DNA of 48,407 bases, taken from the NCBI GenBank assembly GCA_004556975.1, contig SFFD01000008.1:1-48407 (forward strand), given 5' to 3'. The position numbers were made by a program, and so were the translations under genes. Of the stretch, positions 25,158-33,361 are shown piece after piece. Each line of letters starts with the position of its first letter. Position 1 is the stretch's first letter. The notes under the pieces are model-generated. The model saw nothing but the letters and a program-made list of their open reading frames with translations. It did not search any database and was not told where the DNA came from. The stretch is from Oscillospiraceae bacterium. GTDB taxonomy: Bacteria; Bacillota; Clostridia; Oscillospirales; Ruminococcaceae.

Positions 25158-26120
25158 ATGGAGCTTACTATGGAGCAGTGCTGCGAAAGGCTTGAAAATA
25201 TGGACGACATTGCGGTTCTTTGCCACCGCAATCCTGACGGAGACACTCTTGGCTGTGCATTTGCGCTGAAATATATGCTGGAACAGCTTGGCAAAAGAGT
25301 TCAGGTGAAATCTCACGATGGGTTTCCGAAGCAGTATTCTTATATGTATCCGAAAAGCCAGCCGGAATTTGAGCCGAAATTTATTGTTGCGGTGGATGTT
25401 GCCGATGAAGAGCTTCTTGGAAGCAGCATGGATAAATATAAGGGAAAAATAGACCTTTGCATCGACCATCATTCCTCCAACAAACACTATGCAAAGGACT
25501 GGTATGTTCGCAACGACAACGCAGCGGCCGCTGAAATTATGGAGGATGTCTGCGCCGGACTTTTCGGAGTTAAGCTGACAAAGCTTATTGCGGACTGTAT
25601 ATATACCGGGGTTTCAACGGATACCGGCTGTTTCCGCTATTCCAACACAACGGCGCACAGCCATGCCGTTGCCGGCAGAATGATTGCCGCCGGCTGCGAC
25701 TTCAAGATGATAAACAGGGTTATGTTCGAGATTAAATCACAGTCCCGCATAGCCATGGAAAAAGAGGTGCTCGCCACCATGGAGTACCACTTCAATAAAA
25801 AAGTAGCGCTTGTGTATATCACAAGGGATATGATGGAGCGAACCGGAGCGCTGGATTCCGAGCTTGAGGAAATTGCAAGCATGCCGCGGCAAATCGAGGG
25901 CGTGCTTGTGGGCGCGACTTTGCGCCAGCGTGACGACGGTTACAAAATTTCGCTTCGCAGCGGAGAAGAAATTGATTCCGCCGCCATTTGCGGAAAGCTT
26001 GGCGGCGGCGGGCACCGCTGCGCAGCGGGCTGCTTTGTAAAAGGAAACCTGGAGCACGCAAAAAAAGAAATTCTTGCGGTAGTGGGCGAAACTTTGGGTT
26101 ACGGTGAAGAAAAATGTTAA
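25158..26120 (+). CDS. nrnA: DHH/DHHA1 phosphoesterase NrnA (nanoRNase/pAp phosphatase)
   Basis: Degrades 2-5 nt RNA fragments and dephosphorylates pAp. The 320 residues show the DHH motifs HRNPDGDTLGCA near residue 24, VAVDVADEELLG, CIDHHSSN near residue 110 and ADCIYTGVSTDTGCFRYSNT. The C-terminal DHHA1 substrate domain has GGGGHRCAAGC. AAGGAGG ends about 11 nt before ATG 25158. It overlaps truB by 7 bp; the rbfA-nrnA-truB order is common in Bacillota. Confidence 0.93.
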   Translation: MELTMEQCCERLENMDDIAVLCHRNPDGDTLGCAFALKYMLEQLGKRVQVKSHDGFPKQYSYMYPKSQPEFEPKFIVAVDVADEELLGSSMDKYKGKIDLCIDHHSSNKHYAKDWYVRNDNAAAAEIMEDVCAGLFGVKLTKLIADCIYTGVSTDTGCFRYSNTTAHSHAVAGRMIAAGCDFKMINRVMFEIKSQSRIAMEKEVLATMEYHFNKKVALVYITRDMMERTGALDSELEEIASMPRQIEGVLVGATLRQRDDGYKISLRSGEEIDSAAICGKLGGGGHRCAAGCFVKGNLEHAKKEILAVVGETLGYGEEKC

Positions 26121-27013
26121 ACGGTGTTCTGCCGGTGGATAAGCCTGCGGGCTTTACCTCCTTTGACGTAATCGCTAAGCTTCGCGGCGTTACCCACACA
26201 AAAAAAATAGGACATTCAGGCACCCTTGACCCCATGGCAACGGGCGTATTGCCGCTGTTTTTCGGAACGGCGACAAAGGCATGTTCTATTTTGCCGAACG
26301 AGGACAAACGATATGCAGCGTCCCTAAGGCTCGGCATGACCACGGATACCGAGGACATAACCGGAAAAGTTCTTTCCGAAGCGCCCTCCGCCGTCACCGA
26401 GGAACGCTTTCGGGCGGTTGCCGCCGAATTTGTGGGGGCTTTGATGCAGACCCCGCCCATGTATTCCGCCGTAAAAGTTGGCGGCAGGCCGCTTTATGAC
26501 CTTGCGCGCAAGGGCAGGGAGGTGGAACGCCCGGCAAAAGAGATTACGGTTTACTCCATTGAAGTAACTGCTTTCAGCGAAACAGAGCAGACTGCGGAAA
26601 TTGAAGTTTCCTGCGGCAAGGGCACTTATATACGAACGCTTATTGCCGATATGGGCAGAATTTTGGGCTGCGGCGCGGTCATGACTGCGCTGCGGCGGAC
26701 AAGGGCAGGAGGATTTGGCATAGAAGAATGCTATACCATAAGACAGGTGCAGGATATGATGACATCCGGCACGCTTGAGTCTGCTTTGCTTCCCACAGAG
26801 CGGCTTTTTGAAGAATTGCCGAGGGTTGTCCTTTGCGATTTCGATGCGCACCTTTACTGCAACGGCGTGCCCCTTGAGCTTGAAAAGCGCGGCTGGGGCG
26901 GAATTTCCGGCGATATTGCGGTTTACGACCGGGCGGGAAATTTTCTCGGCGTTTCTTACATGGACGAAGCGGAAAACGAACTCAAATTAAGAAAACTTTT
27001 TGCACACGAATAG
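26114..27013 (+). CDS. truB: tRNA pseudouridine synthase B
   Basis: Makes pseudouridine 55 in the T-loop of tRNAs. D39 in GHSGTLDPMATGVLPL is the catalytic Asp, and CGKGTYIRTLIADMGRILGCGA and RRTRAGGFGI are the other family blocks. The 299-residue length includes a C-terminal PUA-like part. Its start overlaps the nrnA stop, and it is the last gene of the operon, followed by a very strong terminator. Confidence 0.96.
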   Translation: MLNGVLPVDKPAGFTSFDVIAKLRGVTHTKKIGHSGTLDPMATGVLPLFFGTATKACSILPNEDKRYAASLRLGMTTDTEDITGKVLSEAPSAVTEERFRAVAAEFVGALMQTPPMYSAVKVGGRPLYDLARKGREVERPAKEITVYSIEVTAFSETEQTAEIEVSCGKGTYIRTLIADMGRILGCGAVMTALRRTRAGGFGIEECYTIRQVQDMMTSGTLESALLPTERLFEELPRVVLCDFDAHLYCNGVPLELEKRGWGGISGDIAVYDRAGNFLGVSYMDEAENELKLRKLFAHE

Positions 27014-27015
27014 AT

Positions 27016-27062
27016 AAAAATATAACCTCCCTCCGGCTTTGCCGGAGGGAGGCTATATTTTT
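27016..27062 (+). terminator. Strong intrinsic terminator after truB
   Basis: A GC core of 12 bp (27026-27037 with 27041-27052, loop TTT) and, after one mismatch, a further A/T helix (27016-27024 with 27054-27062) ending in a T-run. It closes the rimP-truB operon. Confidence 0.93.
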
Positions 27063-27440
27063 ATGAATAAGTAATAATGAATAATTGTGGAGTGCCAGCC
27101 GCAGAGCATATCTTGAGACGACGGCACAATGGCGGCGGAGCTGTATTCCGCCATGCCAATTGCGGCTTAGCCGCTTTGCAGAGTGTGCGCCTTGCGCTGC
27201 GCTATTAAAATAAATAACCTTAGCTTGTGCGAAGCACCTCCGCGGTCGGGCATCCGAGGCATACTGAAAAACCGCCCGGGACCCCATCGGGTAGAAATTC
27301 CGAGCGCCTCCGGTGGAGGATGAAGCGAGGAATTTCGACTGCCGCCGTCCGCGAACGCAAGAATAGCGAAAGCCGAAGCGTGAGCGGAGAACGGCAAAGG
27401 GGCTACCAACGCCTTAATAGCACTTGTGAAGAAACGCTAA
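27063..27440. repeat. Gene-free palindromic repeat block
   Basis: No gene is supported here; short open frames lack ribosome-binding sites and family features. The block carries several hairpins: ATGGCGG (27129-27135) with CCGCCAT (27148-27154), GCGGC-TTA-GCCGC (27162-27174), and GAAATTCC (27294-27301) with GGAATTTC (27329-27336) enclosing CCTCC-GGT-GGAGG. It begins with an AATAATGAATAATTGTGG-type segment, a style I associate with dispersed repeats of gut Clostridia. No second copy lies in the window. Confidence 0.6.
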
Positions 27441-27447
27441 GCTGAAA

Positions 27448-27604
27448 GTAGGGGGCAAAACTTTTCTTTTACCGTCTTACGGCTTTTCTTTTGGTTACAA
27501 AAGAAAAGGGGTAAGCTTCGCCCCACTGACGGAAGCGTGGAGGAATATTGTGGGGCAGAAAATTAGAGTAAACTCTATCATTAGTCGCCGATACAACCCC
27601 TCAG
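27448..27604 (+). repeat. 157-bp dispersed repeat, copy A
   Basis: Aligns without gaps to the reverse complement of 48220-48376, with about 18 differences by hand alignment (near 89% identity). It contains a hairpin (CTTTTCTTTT / AAAAGAAAAG around GGTTAC). Beyond it both copies carry a further shared block of about 29 bp (CAGCTCCCC ... GAGCCGAGAA) after unrelated spacers. No coding potential was found. Confidence 0.9.
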
Positions 27605-27679
27605 CCACGCCGAAGGTGCGGCAGCTCCCCCTGCACAGGTGAGCCGAGAAGCACACTGAGTTAACCGTGCTCAAACCCC

Positions 27680-28918
27680 TCACTGCTGATATTTTTGAGC
27701 ACGGGACAAAAGCTTTATATCAACCAAGGCGTCGGCTAAAACCCCTTCCGGGGTAAATTCCTCTGAAAAAACACGGCCGGAGGAACGTATTTCTCCAAGC
27801 AGTTCTCCTTCGGAATAGGGAATGAGCATGTTAATTCTTATTTGAGTGGGAGCAAGCATCTTTGCAATTTTTTTGAGCATTTCCTCAATTCCGGCGCCGG
27901 TTTTTGCGGATATAAGAACGCAGTCATCGGTGCATATGGGAAGGGGCCCTTCTATTAAATCGCATTTGTTCAGCACGTTGAGCATGGGAATTTTATCTGC
28001 GCCCAGACTTTCAAGCAGCTCGCGGGTCACCTCCGTCTGAGAGTCCGCCTCGCCGCTTGAAATATCGCAGACATTGAGCAGCAAATCCGCCTGAACCGTT
28101 TCCTCAAGGGTGGATTTAAAAGCCTCCACCAGATGGTGCGGCAGCCGCCGCACAAAGCCGACGGTATCCACAAGCATTATGCTCCTGCCGTCCGGAAGCT
28201 CCAAAGCTCGTGCAGTGGGGTCAAGGGTAGCGAAAAGCTTGTCTTCCGAAAGAACGCCTGCATTGGTAAGCCTGTTAAGCAAGGTTGATTTGCCGGCGTT
28301 GGTGTATCCTACAATGGCGGCGGTAACAATGCCGTCTTTTTTGCGGCGGCTGCGGATAAGTTCACGGTTTGCCGCAAGCTCGTCAAGCTTGTGCTCAAGA
28401 GTTTCAATGCGGCGGCGAATATGCCGCCTGTCGCTTTCAAGCTTTGACTCGCCGGGGCCGCGGGTACCGATTCCGCCGCCAAGGCGCGAAAGGTTTTTGC
28501 CCATTCCCTCAAGGCGCGGCAAACGATATTTGTACTGGGCAAGTTCCACCTGAAGCCGGCCTGCGCGACTTTGAGCACGGGCTGCAAATATGTCAAGAAT
28601 AAGCATGGTGCGGTCGATTACTCCAAGACCTGTGGCCTCCTCCAGGTTGCGGATATTCGCGGCAGTAAGCTCGTGGTCAAAAATAAGAATGTCCACATTT
28701 TCCGCTTCGGCAAGCTCTTTTATCTCATTAAGCTTGCCCCTTCCGACAATGGTTGCACGATCGTATTCGGCGCGCTGCTGAATGACCTTTGCAACAACCT
28801 GTGCCCCGGCGGATTTTGCAAGTTCCTCAAGTTCGTTAATGGAAACTTCTGCATCCCATTCGCCGCAGTCTGCGGCGACAAGTATGGCGCGCTGGGGCTT
28901 TTCTTCGTTTTCAAACAT
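27680..28918 (-). CDS. hflX: Ribosome-associated GTPase HflX
   Basis: GTPase that binds the 50S subunit and rescues or splits stalled ribosomes. I start at the ATG ending at 28918 (MFENEEKPQRAILV, 412 residues), 7 nt after AAGGAG; the frame extends further upstream but across a terminator hairpin. The N-terminal HflX domain is followed by a coiled-coil part and GGGIGTRGPGESKLESDRRHI, the family signature. G1 is VGYTNAGKST, G3 DTVGF and G4 NKCD. A short C-terminal domain ends LSRAQKYQQ. Confidence 0.94.
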   Translation of the reverse strand: MFENEEKPQRAILVAADCGEWDAEVSINELEELAKSAGAQVVAKVIQQRAEYDRATIVGRGKLNEIKELAEAENVDILIFDHELTAANIRNLEEATGLGVIDRTMLILDIFAARAQSRAGRLQVELAQYKYRLPRLEGMGKNLSRLGGGIGTRGPGESKLESDRRHIRRRIETLEHKLDELAANRELIRSRRKKDGIVTAAIVGYTNAGKSTLLNRLTNAGVLSEDKLFATLDPTARALELPDGRSIMLVDTVGFVRRLPHHLVEAFKSTLEETVQADLLLNVCDISSGEADSQTEVTRELLESLGADKIPMLNVLNKCDLIEGPLPICTDDCVLISAKTGAGIEEMLKKIAKMLAPTQIRINMLIPYSEGELLGEIRSSGRVFSEEFTPEGVLADALVDIKLLSRAQKYQQ

Positions 28919-28935
28919 AGGGTTCTCCTTTATCA

Positions 28936-28965
28936 AAAACGGGAGGGGCGCGCCCCTCCCGTTTT
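28936..28965 (-). terminator. Perfect 30-bp palindrome, terminator of the nitroreductase gene
   Basis: A perfect palindrome centred on GGGGCGCGCCCC with AAAAC/GTTTT ends. It lies 8 nt beyond the nitroreductase stop and just before the hflX ribosome-binding site, so on the minus strand it works as an intrinsic terminator between the two genes. Confidence 0.85.
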
Positions 28966-28973
28966 GCCGCATA

Positions 28974-29507
28974 TTATTTAAGATAGGTTATACTTTCTTC
29001 AAGCGGGCGACGCTTTTTTGCCGGAATTTCTTTCTCGGCAGAATATCCCATTGCCACAACAAGGGCAATTTTTTTGGGACTTGGAATTCTAAAGCTTGAT
29101 TTAAGCTTTTCTTCATTAAAGCAGCCGATAATGCATGTGCCAAGGCCAAGCTCCGTTGCCTCAAGACAGAAATTTTCAAGAGCAAGACCTATATCAAAAT
29201 GGCGAAAATCCTTGCGCACCGCTTCACCGAGGGTGGTGGGCATATCCGCATGCTCCTGGGTGACGATTACAAAGGCTTTTGCTTTTCCGACCCAGTTGTT
29301 TAAACGGTCGCTTTTGCAATATTCCGCGGCAGTGGCGACGGTTTCGGGTGTGTTGGCAACATAAAAATGATAGGGCTGGGTGTTGCAGGCAGAAGGCGCA
29401 AGGCTTGCCGCGTTTATGCAGGCAACAATTTTTTCATTTTCAACTGCTTTATCAAGAAATTCGCGGCAGCTGTGACGCTGCTGCATAATTTTAACAAGTT
29501 CGGTCAT
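28974..29507 (-). CDS. Nitroreductase-family flavoprotein
   Basis: A 177-residue FMN-dependent oxidoreductase of the nitroreductase fold. The FMN-contacting start QQRHSCREFLDKAV, the AAASLAPSACNTQP-like ASLAPSACNTQPYHFYV, and the later LENFCLEATELGLGTCIIGCF and KIALVVAMGYSAEKEIPAKKRRPLEE are standard. These enzymes use NAD(P)H to reduce nitroaromatics or quinones; the natural substrate is unknown. AAAGGGG lies before the ATG, and a clear promoter is found at 29538-29566. Confidence 0.9.
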   Translation of the reverse strand: MTELVKIMQQRHSCREFLDKAVENEKIVACINAASLAPSACNTQPYHFYVANTPETVATAAEYCKSDRLNNWVGKAKAFVIVTQEHADMPTTLGEAVRKDFRHFDIGLALENFCLEATELGLGTCIIGCFNEEKLKSSFRIPSPKKIALVVAMGYSAEKEIPAKKRRPLEESITYLK

Positions 29508-29537
29508 GGCAATTCCCCTTTCACGTTTGCTGTTTCA

Positions 29538-29566
29538 ATTATACCGCCTTTTTGTGAACAATTCAA
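29538..29566 (-). promoter_or_regulatory. Sigma-A promoter of the nitroreductase gene
   Basis: On the minus strand, TTGAAT (complement at 29561-29566), a 17-bp spacer, then a perfect TATAAT (complement at 29538-29543), about 30 nt before the gene. Confidence 0.78.
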
Positions 29567-29602
29567 GGCTTTTTGAAGACGCATGTTTTAAAGAGGAGCT
29601 TT

Positions 29603-29668
29603 ATGTATTCTTTGCATTTTTTATTTTTTATATGCATATCTCATTGCAGAGGTGTTTTTTATGAGTGA
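29603..29668 (+). CDS. Possible 21-residue leader peptide upstream of the deacetylase
   Basis: A short frame, MYSLHFLFFICISHCRGVFYE, with GAGGAG at 29593-29598, only 4 nt before its ATG. Its stop overlaps the deacetylase start by 8 bp (ATGAGTGA), an arrangement used for translational coupling. It is hydrophobic (F, L, I), so it could be a small membrane peptide or simply a reinitiation leader. No homology can be judged at this length. Confidence 0.35.
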   Translation: MYSLHFLFFICISHCRGVFYE

Positions 29669-30437
29669 TAAAATGGAAAAATATGAGGGCGAAATCCGCA
29701 GAGGATGGATTTGGGCGGCAATGTTTCTTGTTCTTGCGCTGACCGCAATTTTCTTTACGCAATCGGTGGCATACGGCTTCGGAAGCAGGCTTTTGCCGAT
29801 ATATTCGGTAGAAACGGCGGAACGAAAAATTGCCGTAACCTTTAATTGCGCGTGGGATGCCGCCGATATTCCCGACATTCTTGCTGCGCTTGAAAAGTAT
29901 GACGCAAAAGCAACGTTTTTCCTTGTGGGAAGCTGGGCGGAGCAAAACCCGGACGCAGTTGAAATGATTGCAAAGGCCGGTCACGAAATCGGTACTCACA
30001 GCAATACTCATCCGGATATGGCGGCAATATCAAAAGAAAAAATAATTGAGGAATTAAGCCGTTCCTGCGAAAGAATTGCCGCCGCCGGCGGCGGCACGCC
30101 AAAGCTTTTCCGCGCGCCAAGCGGATCTTATAACAACACGCTTATTAAAACCGCTGCGGAGCAGGGATTTTGCACAATACAGTGGGATGTAGACAGCCGC
30201 GACTGGAAAAACCCTGACCCTTCGGAAATGGTGACTAAAGTTACGGAAAACGTAAGGTGCGGAAGCATCATACTTTTTCATTCCGGAGCCAAACCCACGG
30301 CAAAAGCCCTTTTGCAGATTCTTGATATACTTTCGCAGCAGGGTTATGAATTTGTGACGGTTTCAGAGCTTATATATAAGGATAATTACACAATAAATAA
30401 TGAAGGACGGCAGATTAAGCTTGCCGATGCCGCTTAA
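29661..30437 (+). CDS. NodB-type polysaccharide deacetylase, PdaB-like, with altered motif 1
   Basis: A 258-residue protein with one N-terminal membrane anchor (WIWAAMFLVLALTAIFF, residues about 16-33) and an extracellular NodB domain from about residue 55. The metal-binding His pair is in HSNTHPDM, and RAPSGSYN is motif 3. Motif 1, usually TFD in this clade, reads VTFNCAWD, so the presumed catalytic base Asp is Asn (codon AAT). FHSGAKPTAKAL is the late His motif. Relatives (PdaA/PdaB/YlxY) act on peptidoglycan, often in sporulation. I chose ATG 29661, 6 nt after AGAGGTG; an in-frame GTG at 29652 is less likely. Confidence 0.85.
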   Translation: MSDKMEKYEGEIRRGWIWAAMFLVLALTAIFFTQSVAYGFGSRLLPIYSVETAERKIAVTFNCAWDAADIPDILAALEKYDAKATFFLVGSWAEQNPDAVEMIAKAGHEIGTHSNTHPDMAAISKEKIIEELSRSCERIAAAGGGTPKLFRAPSGSYNNTLIKTAAEQGFCTIQWDVDSRDWKNPDPSEMVTKVTENVRCGSIILFHSGAKPTAKALLQILDILSQQGYEFVTVSELIYKDNYTINNEGRQIKLADAA

Positions 30438-30523
30438 AAATGAATTTTTGCAATAAAAGTCGGCAAAAGTATGAACTTTATGCAAAAATATGAGATTTAA
30501 AGCATAAATAACGGTAAATTGTA

Positions 30524-30551
30524 TTGATTTTTGCAAGAATTATGATATTAT
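30524..30551 (+). promoter_or_regulatory. Promoter of the RpiR regulator gene
   Basis: TTGATT (30524-30529), a 16-bp spacer, TATTAT (30546-30551) with TGA in front. Upstream A/T-rich words repeat (TGCAAAAATATGA, TGCAAGAATTATGA) and could be operator half-sites. Confidence 0.6.
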
Positions 30552-30589
30552 AGTTCATATAGTAAGCAGAAGAAAGGAAGAGCCACTAT

Positions 30590-31462
30590 ATGAACAAGGA
30601 TTTTTTGCATAGAATATCCGAAAATATGCACAGTTTTTCAAAGGGCCAGAAAAAGATAGGCGGCTTCATTTTGGAGCATTATGACAAGGCTGCCTTTATG
30701 ACGGCTGCCCGGCTCGGAGAGGTTGTGGGTGTTTCCGAATCCACCGTTGTGCGTTTTGCTTCAGAACTTGGCTATAATGGCTATCCGGAGCTGCAGCACG
30801 CTTTGCAGGAAATGATTCGTAACAAGCTTACCACCGTGCAGCGTATCGAGATTACCAGCGACCGCATGAGCAGCGCCGACGTGCTGACCAAGGTGCTGAA
30901 TATGGATATTGAAAAAATCCGCCGCACGCTTGAAGATACCTCTGTTGATGAGTTCAACAAAGTGGTAGGCACAATTGTAAACGCAAAGCATATTTATATT
31001 CTCGGCGTAAGAAGCTCTGCTTCCCTTGCAAGCTTTATCAGTTTCTATTTCTATAATATTTTTGAGAATGTGCGTAATATTGCCACAAGCAGTACCAGCG
31101 AGGTTTTTGAGCAGATTATGCACATAGGCGAAGGCGACGTCTTTATAGCAATCACCTTCCCAAGATACAGCAAGCGTACCCTTAAAGCGGCGAAGTATGC
31201 CCACGACCAGGGCGCAACCGTAATTGCGCTTACCGACAGCCACAGCGCGCCTATTATTGAATACAGCGACAGAATTTTGCTTGCACGAAGCGATATGACC
31301 TCGTTTGCGGATTCCCTTGTCGCGCCCCTTTCTCTTATCAATGCGCTTATGGTTGCCATAGGCATACGCCGCCGTGACGAGATTTCAGCAACGTTCGCGC
31401 ACCTTGAAAAAGTTTGGGAAGAATACGAGGTTTACGAAAAGAACGATGACGGAGAGATTTGA
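30590..31462 (+). CDS. MurR/RpiR family transcriptional regulator
   Basis: A 290-residue regulator with an N-terminal HTH_6 domain (FSKGQKKIGGFILEHYDKAAFMTAARLGEVVGVSESTVVRFASELGYNGYPELQHAL) and a C-terminal SIS domain (HIYILGVRSSASLASFISFYFYNIF, VFIAITFPRYSKRTLKAAKYAHDQGATVIALTDS) that senses phosphosugars in known members. Target genes are usually sugar or amino-sugar catabolism, but none is nearby; it is followed, with a 17-bp overlap, by a flavoprotein gene. Its signal is therefore unknown. GAAAGGAAG precedes the ATG. Confidence 0.93.
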   Translation: MNKDFLHRISENMHSFSKGQKKIGGFILEHYDKAAFMTAARLGEVVGVSESTVVRFASELGYNGYPELQHALQEMIRNKLTTVQRIEITSDRMSSADVLTKVLNMDIEKIRRTLEDTSVDEFNKVVGTIVNAKHIYILGVRSSASLASFISFYFYNIFENVRNIATSSTSEVFEQIMHIGEGDVFIAITFPRYSKRTLKAAKYAHDQGATVIALTDSHSAPIIEYSDRILLARSDMTSFADSLVAPLSLINALMVAIGIRRRDEISATFAHLEKVWEEYEVYEKNDDGEI

Positions 31463-32681
31463 TTATGACGCGGTAATTGTCGGCGCGGGCGCAGCGGGCT
31501 GTGTTGCGGCGGGTTACGCCGCCCAAAACGGCAGACGGGTGCTGCTTTTGGAGCGAAACAAGCGCCCCGCAAGAAAAATCCTTGTTACCGGAAAAGGCCG
31601 CTGCAATGTGACCAACGAGTGTGAACCGGAGGAATTTTTGCGCCATGTGCGCCGCAACCCGCGCTTTCTTTACGGAGCCATAAACCGCTTTGCGCCGAAG
31701 AACACCATGGCGCTTTTTGAAAAGCTTGGAGTCAGGTTAAAAACGGAGCGGGGAAGAAGGGTCTTTCCCGAATCGGACAGAGCAATGGATATTGCCGACG
31801 CGCTTCAAATCTTTATAAAGCACAAGAATGTAACACCGGAAGAAGGCAGGGCGGAAAAGCTTATGTTTGAGGACGGCGCCCTTGTGGGCGTGCTCACCGA
31901 GGACGGAAGATTCTTCCGCGCGCCGAAGGTGGTAATAGCCACCGGCGGAATGAGCTATCCGCTTACGGGTTCCTCCGGTGACGGCTATAAGCTGGCAAGG
32001 CAGGCGGGGCATACCGTTGTGGAACCGCGTCCTTCGCTTGTGGGAATTTCAACAAAGGAAAAGCTTTCCGGCGCGGCGGGGCTTTCGCTTAAAAATGTAA
32101 CCGTAAGACTTTATAAAAACGGAAAGAAAAAGCCGGTTTACGAAGAGCTTGGCGAAATGCTGATAACCCATGAGGGAGTTTCCGGTCCTTTGGTGCTTAC
32201 CGCAAGCACATATATGGACGGTTCCGTTTCAGACTATCATATGGAACTTGACCTTAAACCGGGTCTTTCGGAACAGGAGCTTGACGCACGAATCCTGCGG
32301 GATTTTTCTGAAAAGCTGAACCGTGATTTTACCAATTCTCTGGACGAGCTTCTTCCCAGAAGCTTTGTGCCCTATGTTGTTTCCGCAAGCGGAATCGCGC
32401 CGGAAACAAAGGTGAATTCGGTTACAAAGGAACAGCGCGCTGCCCTTGTAAAGACAATAAAAGCCTTTGAGCTTACTCCGGCGGCGCTTGACCCGATAGA
32501 AACGGCAATAATAACTGCGGGCGGCGTTTCAGTAAAAGAAGTTGACCCAAAAACAATGGAATCAAAGCTGGTTTCCGGGCTTTATTTTGCGGGAGAGGTA
32601 CTTGACCTTGATGCGGAAACCGGCGGCTATAACCTGCAGATAGCCTTTACCACGGGCCACTCCGCAGGAATGGCGATTTGA
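31446..32681 (+). CDS. HI0933/BaiN-like FAD-dependent oxidoreductase
   Basis: A 411-residue flavoprotein of the HI0933 (YhiN/BaiN/RdsA) family. The FAD-binding start is FDYDAVIVGAGAAGCVAAGYAAQNGRRVLLLE, followed by KILVTGKGRCNVTNE, the family hallmark, GGMSYPLTGSSGDGYKLARQAGH, and the C-terminal GGVSVKEVDPKTMESKLVSGLYFAGEVLDLDAETGGYNLQIAFTTGH. I chose ATG 31446 (MTERFDYDAV), overlapping the regulator by 17 bp. Its substrate is not known with certainty. In Clostridia it is often found before cmk and ispH, as here. Confidence 0.9.
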   Translation: MTERFDYDAVIVGAGAAGCVAAGYAAQNGRRVLLLERNKRPARKILVTGKGRCNVTNECEPEEFLRHVRRNPRFLYGAINRFAPKNTMALFEKLGVRLKTERGRRVFPESDRAMDIADALQIFIKHKNVTPEEGRAEKLMFEDGALVGVLTEDGRFFRAPKVVIATGGMSYPLTGSSGDGYKLARQAGHTVVEPRPSLVGISTKEKLSGAAGLSLKNVTVRLYKNGKKKPVYEELGEMLITHEGVSGPLVLTASTYMDGSVSDYHMELDLKPGLSEQELDARILRDFSEKLNRDFTNSLDELLPRSFVPYVVSASGIAPETKVNSVTKEQRAALVKTIKAFELTPAALDPIETAIITAGGVSVKEVDPKTMESKLVSGLYFAGEVLDLDAETGGYNLQIAFTTGHSAGMAI

Positions 32682-32695
32682 AAGGAAGCTTAAAT

Positions 32696-33361
32696 ATGAA
32701 AGTTGCAATAGACGGCCCTGCCGGAGCGGGCAAAAGCGTAGTAGCCAGAGCGGCTGCAAAGGCGCTTGGGTTTATATATGTGGACACCGGCGCGCTTTAC
32801 CGCGCCATTGGGCTTTATGCCCTTCGTAAGGGGGTAAACCCCGGCGATGCAGAAGCTGTTCTTCCGCTTTTGTCGGAAATAAAGGAGGAACTTCGCTTTG
32901 TTGACGGTGAGCAAAGAGTAATTCTCAACGAAGAGGACGTTTCGGACGTAATCCGAACCGAGGAGGTTTCCGCCGCGGCATCCGCCGTTTCTGCAATTCC
33001 GCAGGTTCGGGCGTTCCTTTACCATACCCAAAGGGATATTGCGGAAAAGAACGATGTAATTATGGATGGCCGCGACATAGGTACTGCTATTTTGCCGGAT
33101 GCGGAGCTGAAAATATTTATGACAGCCGCACCGGAGGCGCGCGCTTTGCGCCGCGTTCGCCAGCTTGCCGAAAGGGGCATACAGGCAAAATATGAGGATG
33201 TTTTTGCCGAAATTCAAAAAAGAGACGCAAACGACAGCAGCCGCGCTGCCGCTCCGCTTATGCAAGCCTCGGACGCGGTGCTTTTTGACAATACGGAAAT
33301 GACTCTTGAAGAAAACATAGAAAAAGTAAAGAAAATGATTCAGGAGGCAAAATGCAGATAA
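32696..33361 (+). CDS. cmk: Cytidylate kinase
   Basis: Phosphorylates CMP and dCMP with ATP. The 221 residues include the P-loop IDGPAGAGKSVVARAAAKALGFIYVDTGALYRA, the NMP-binding MDGRDIGTAILPDAELKIFMTAAPEARALRR, and QKRDANDSSRAAAPL. The ATG at 32696 is preceded by AAAGGAAG; a longer frame from 32678 would add six non-family residues. Its last codons overlap the start of ispH by 10 bp. The plsC gene often found between cmk and ispH in related genomes is absent. Confidence 0.96.
   Translation: MKVAIDGPAGAGKSVVARAAAKALGFIYVDTGALYRAIGLYALRKGVNPGDAEAVLPLLSEIKEELRFVDGEQRVILNEEDVSDVIRTEEVSAAASAVSAIPQVRAFLYHTQRDIAEKNDVIMDGRDIGTAILPDAELKIFMTAAPEARALRRVRQLAERGIQAKYEDVFAEIQKRDANDSSRAAAPLMQASDAVLFDNTEMTLEENIEKVKKMIQEAKCR

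Noticed and set aside
27167..27445. Short open frames on both strands in the repeat block
   Set aside because: They overlap hairpin repeats, lack ribosome-binding sites and have no recognisable residues.
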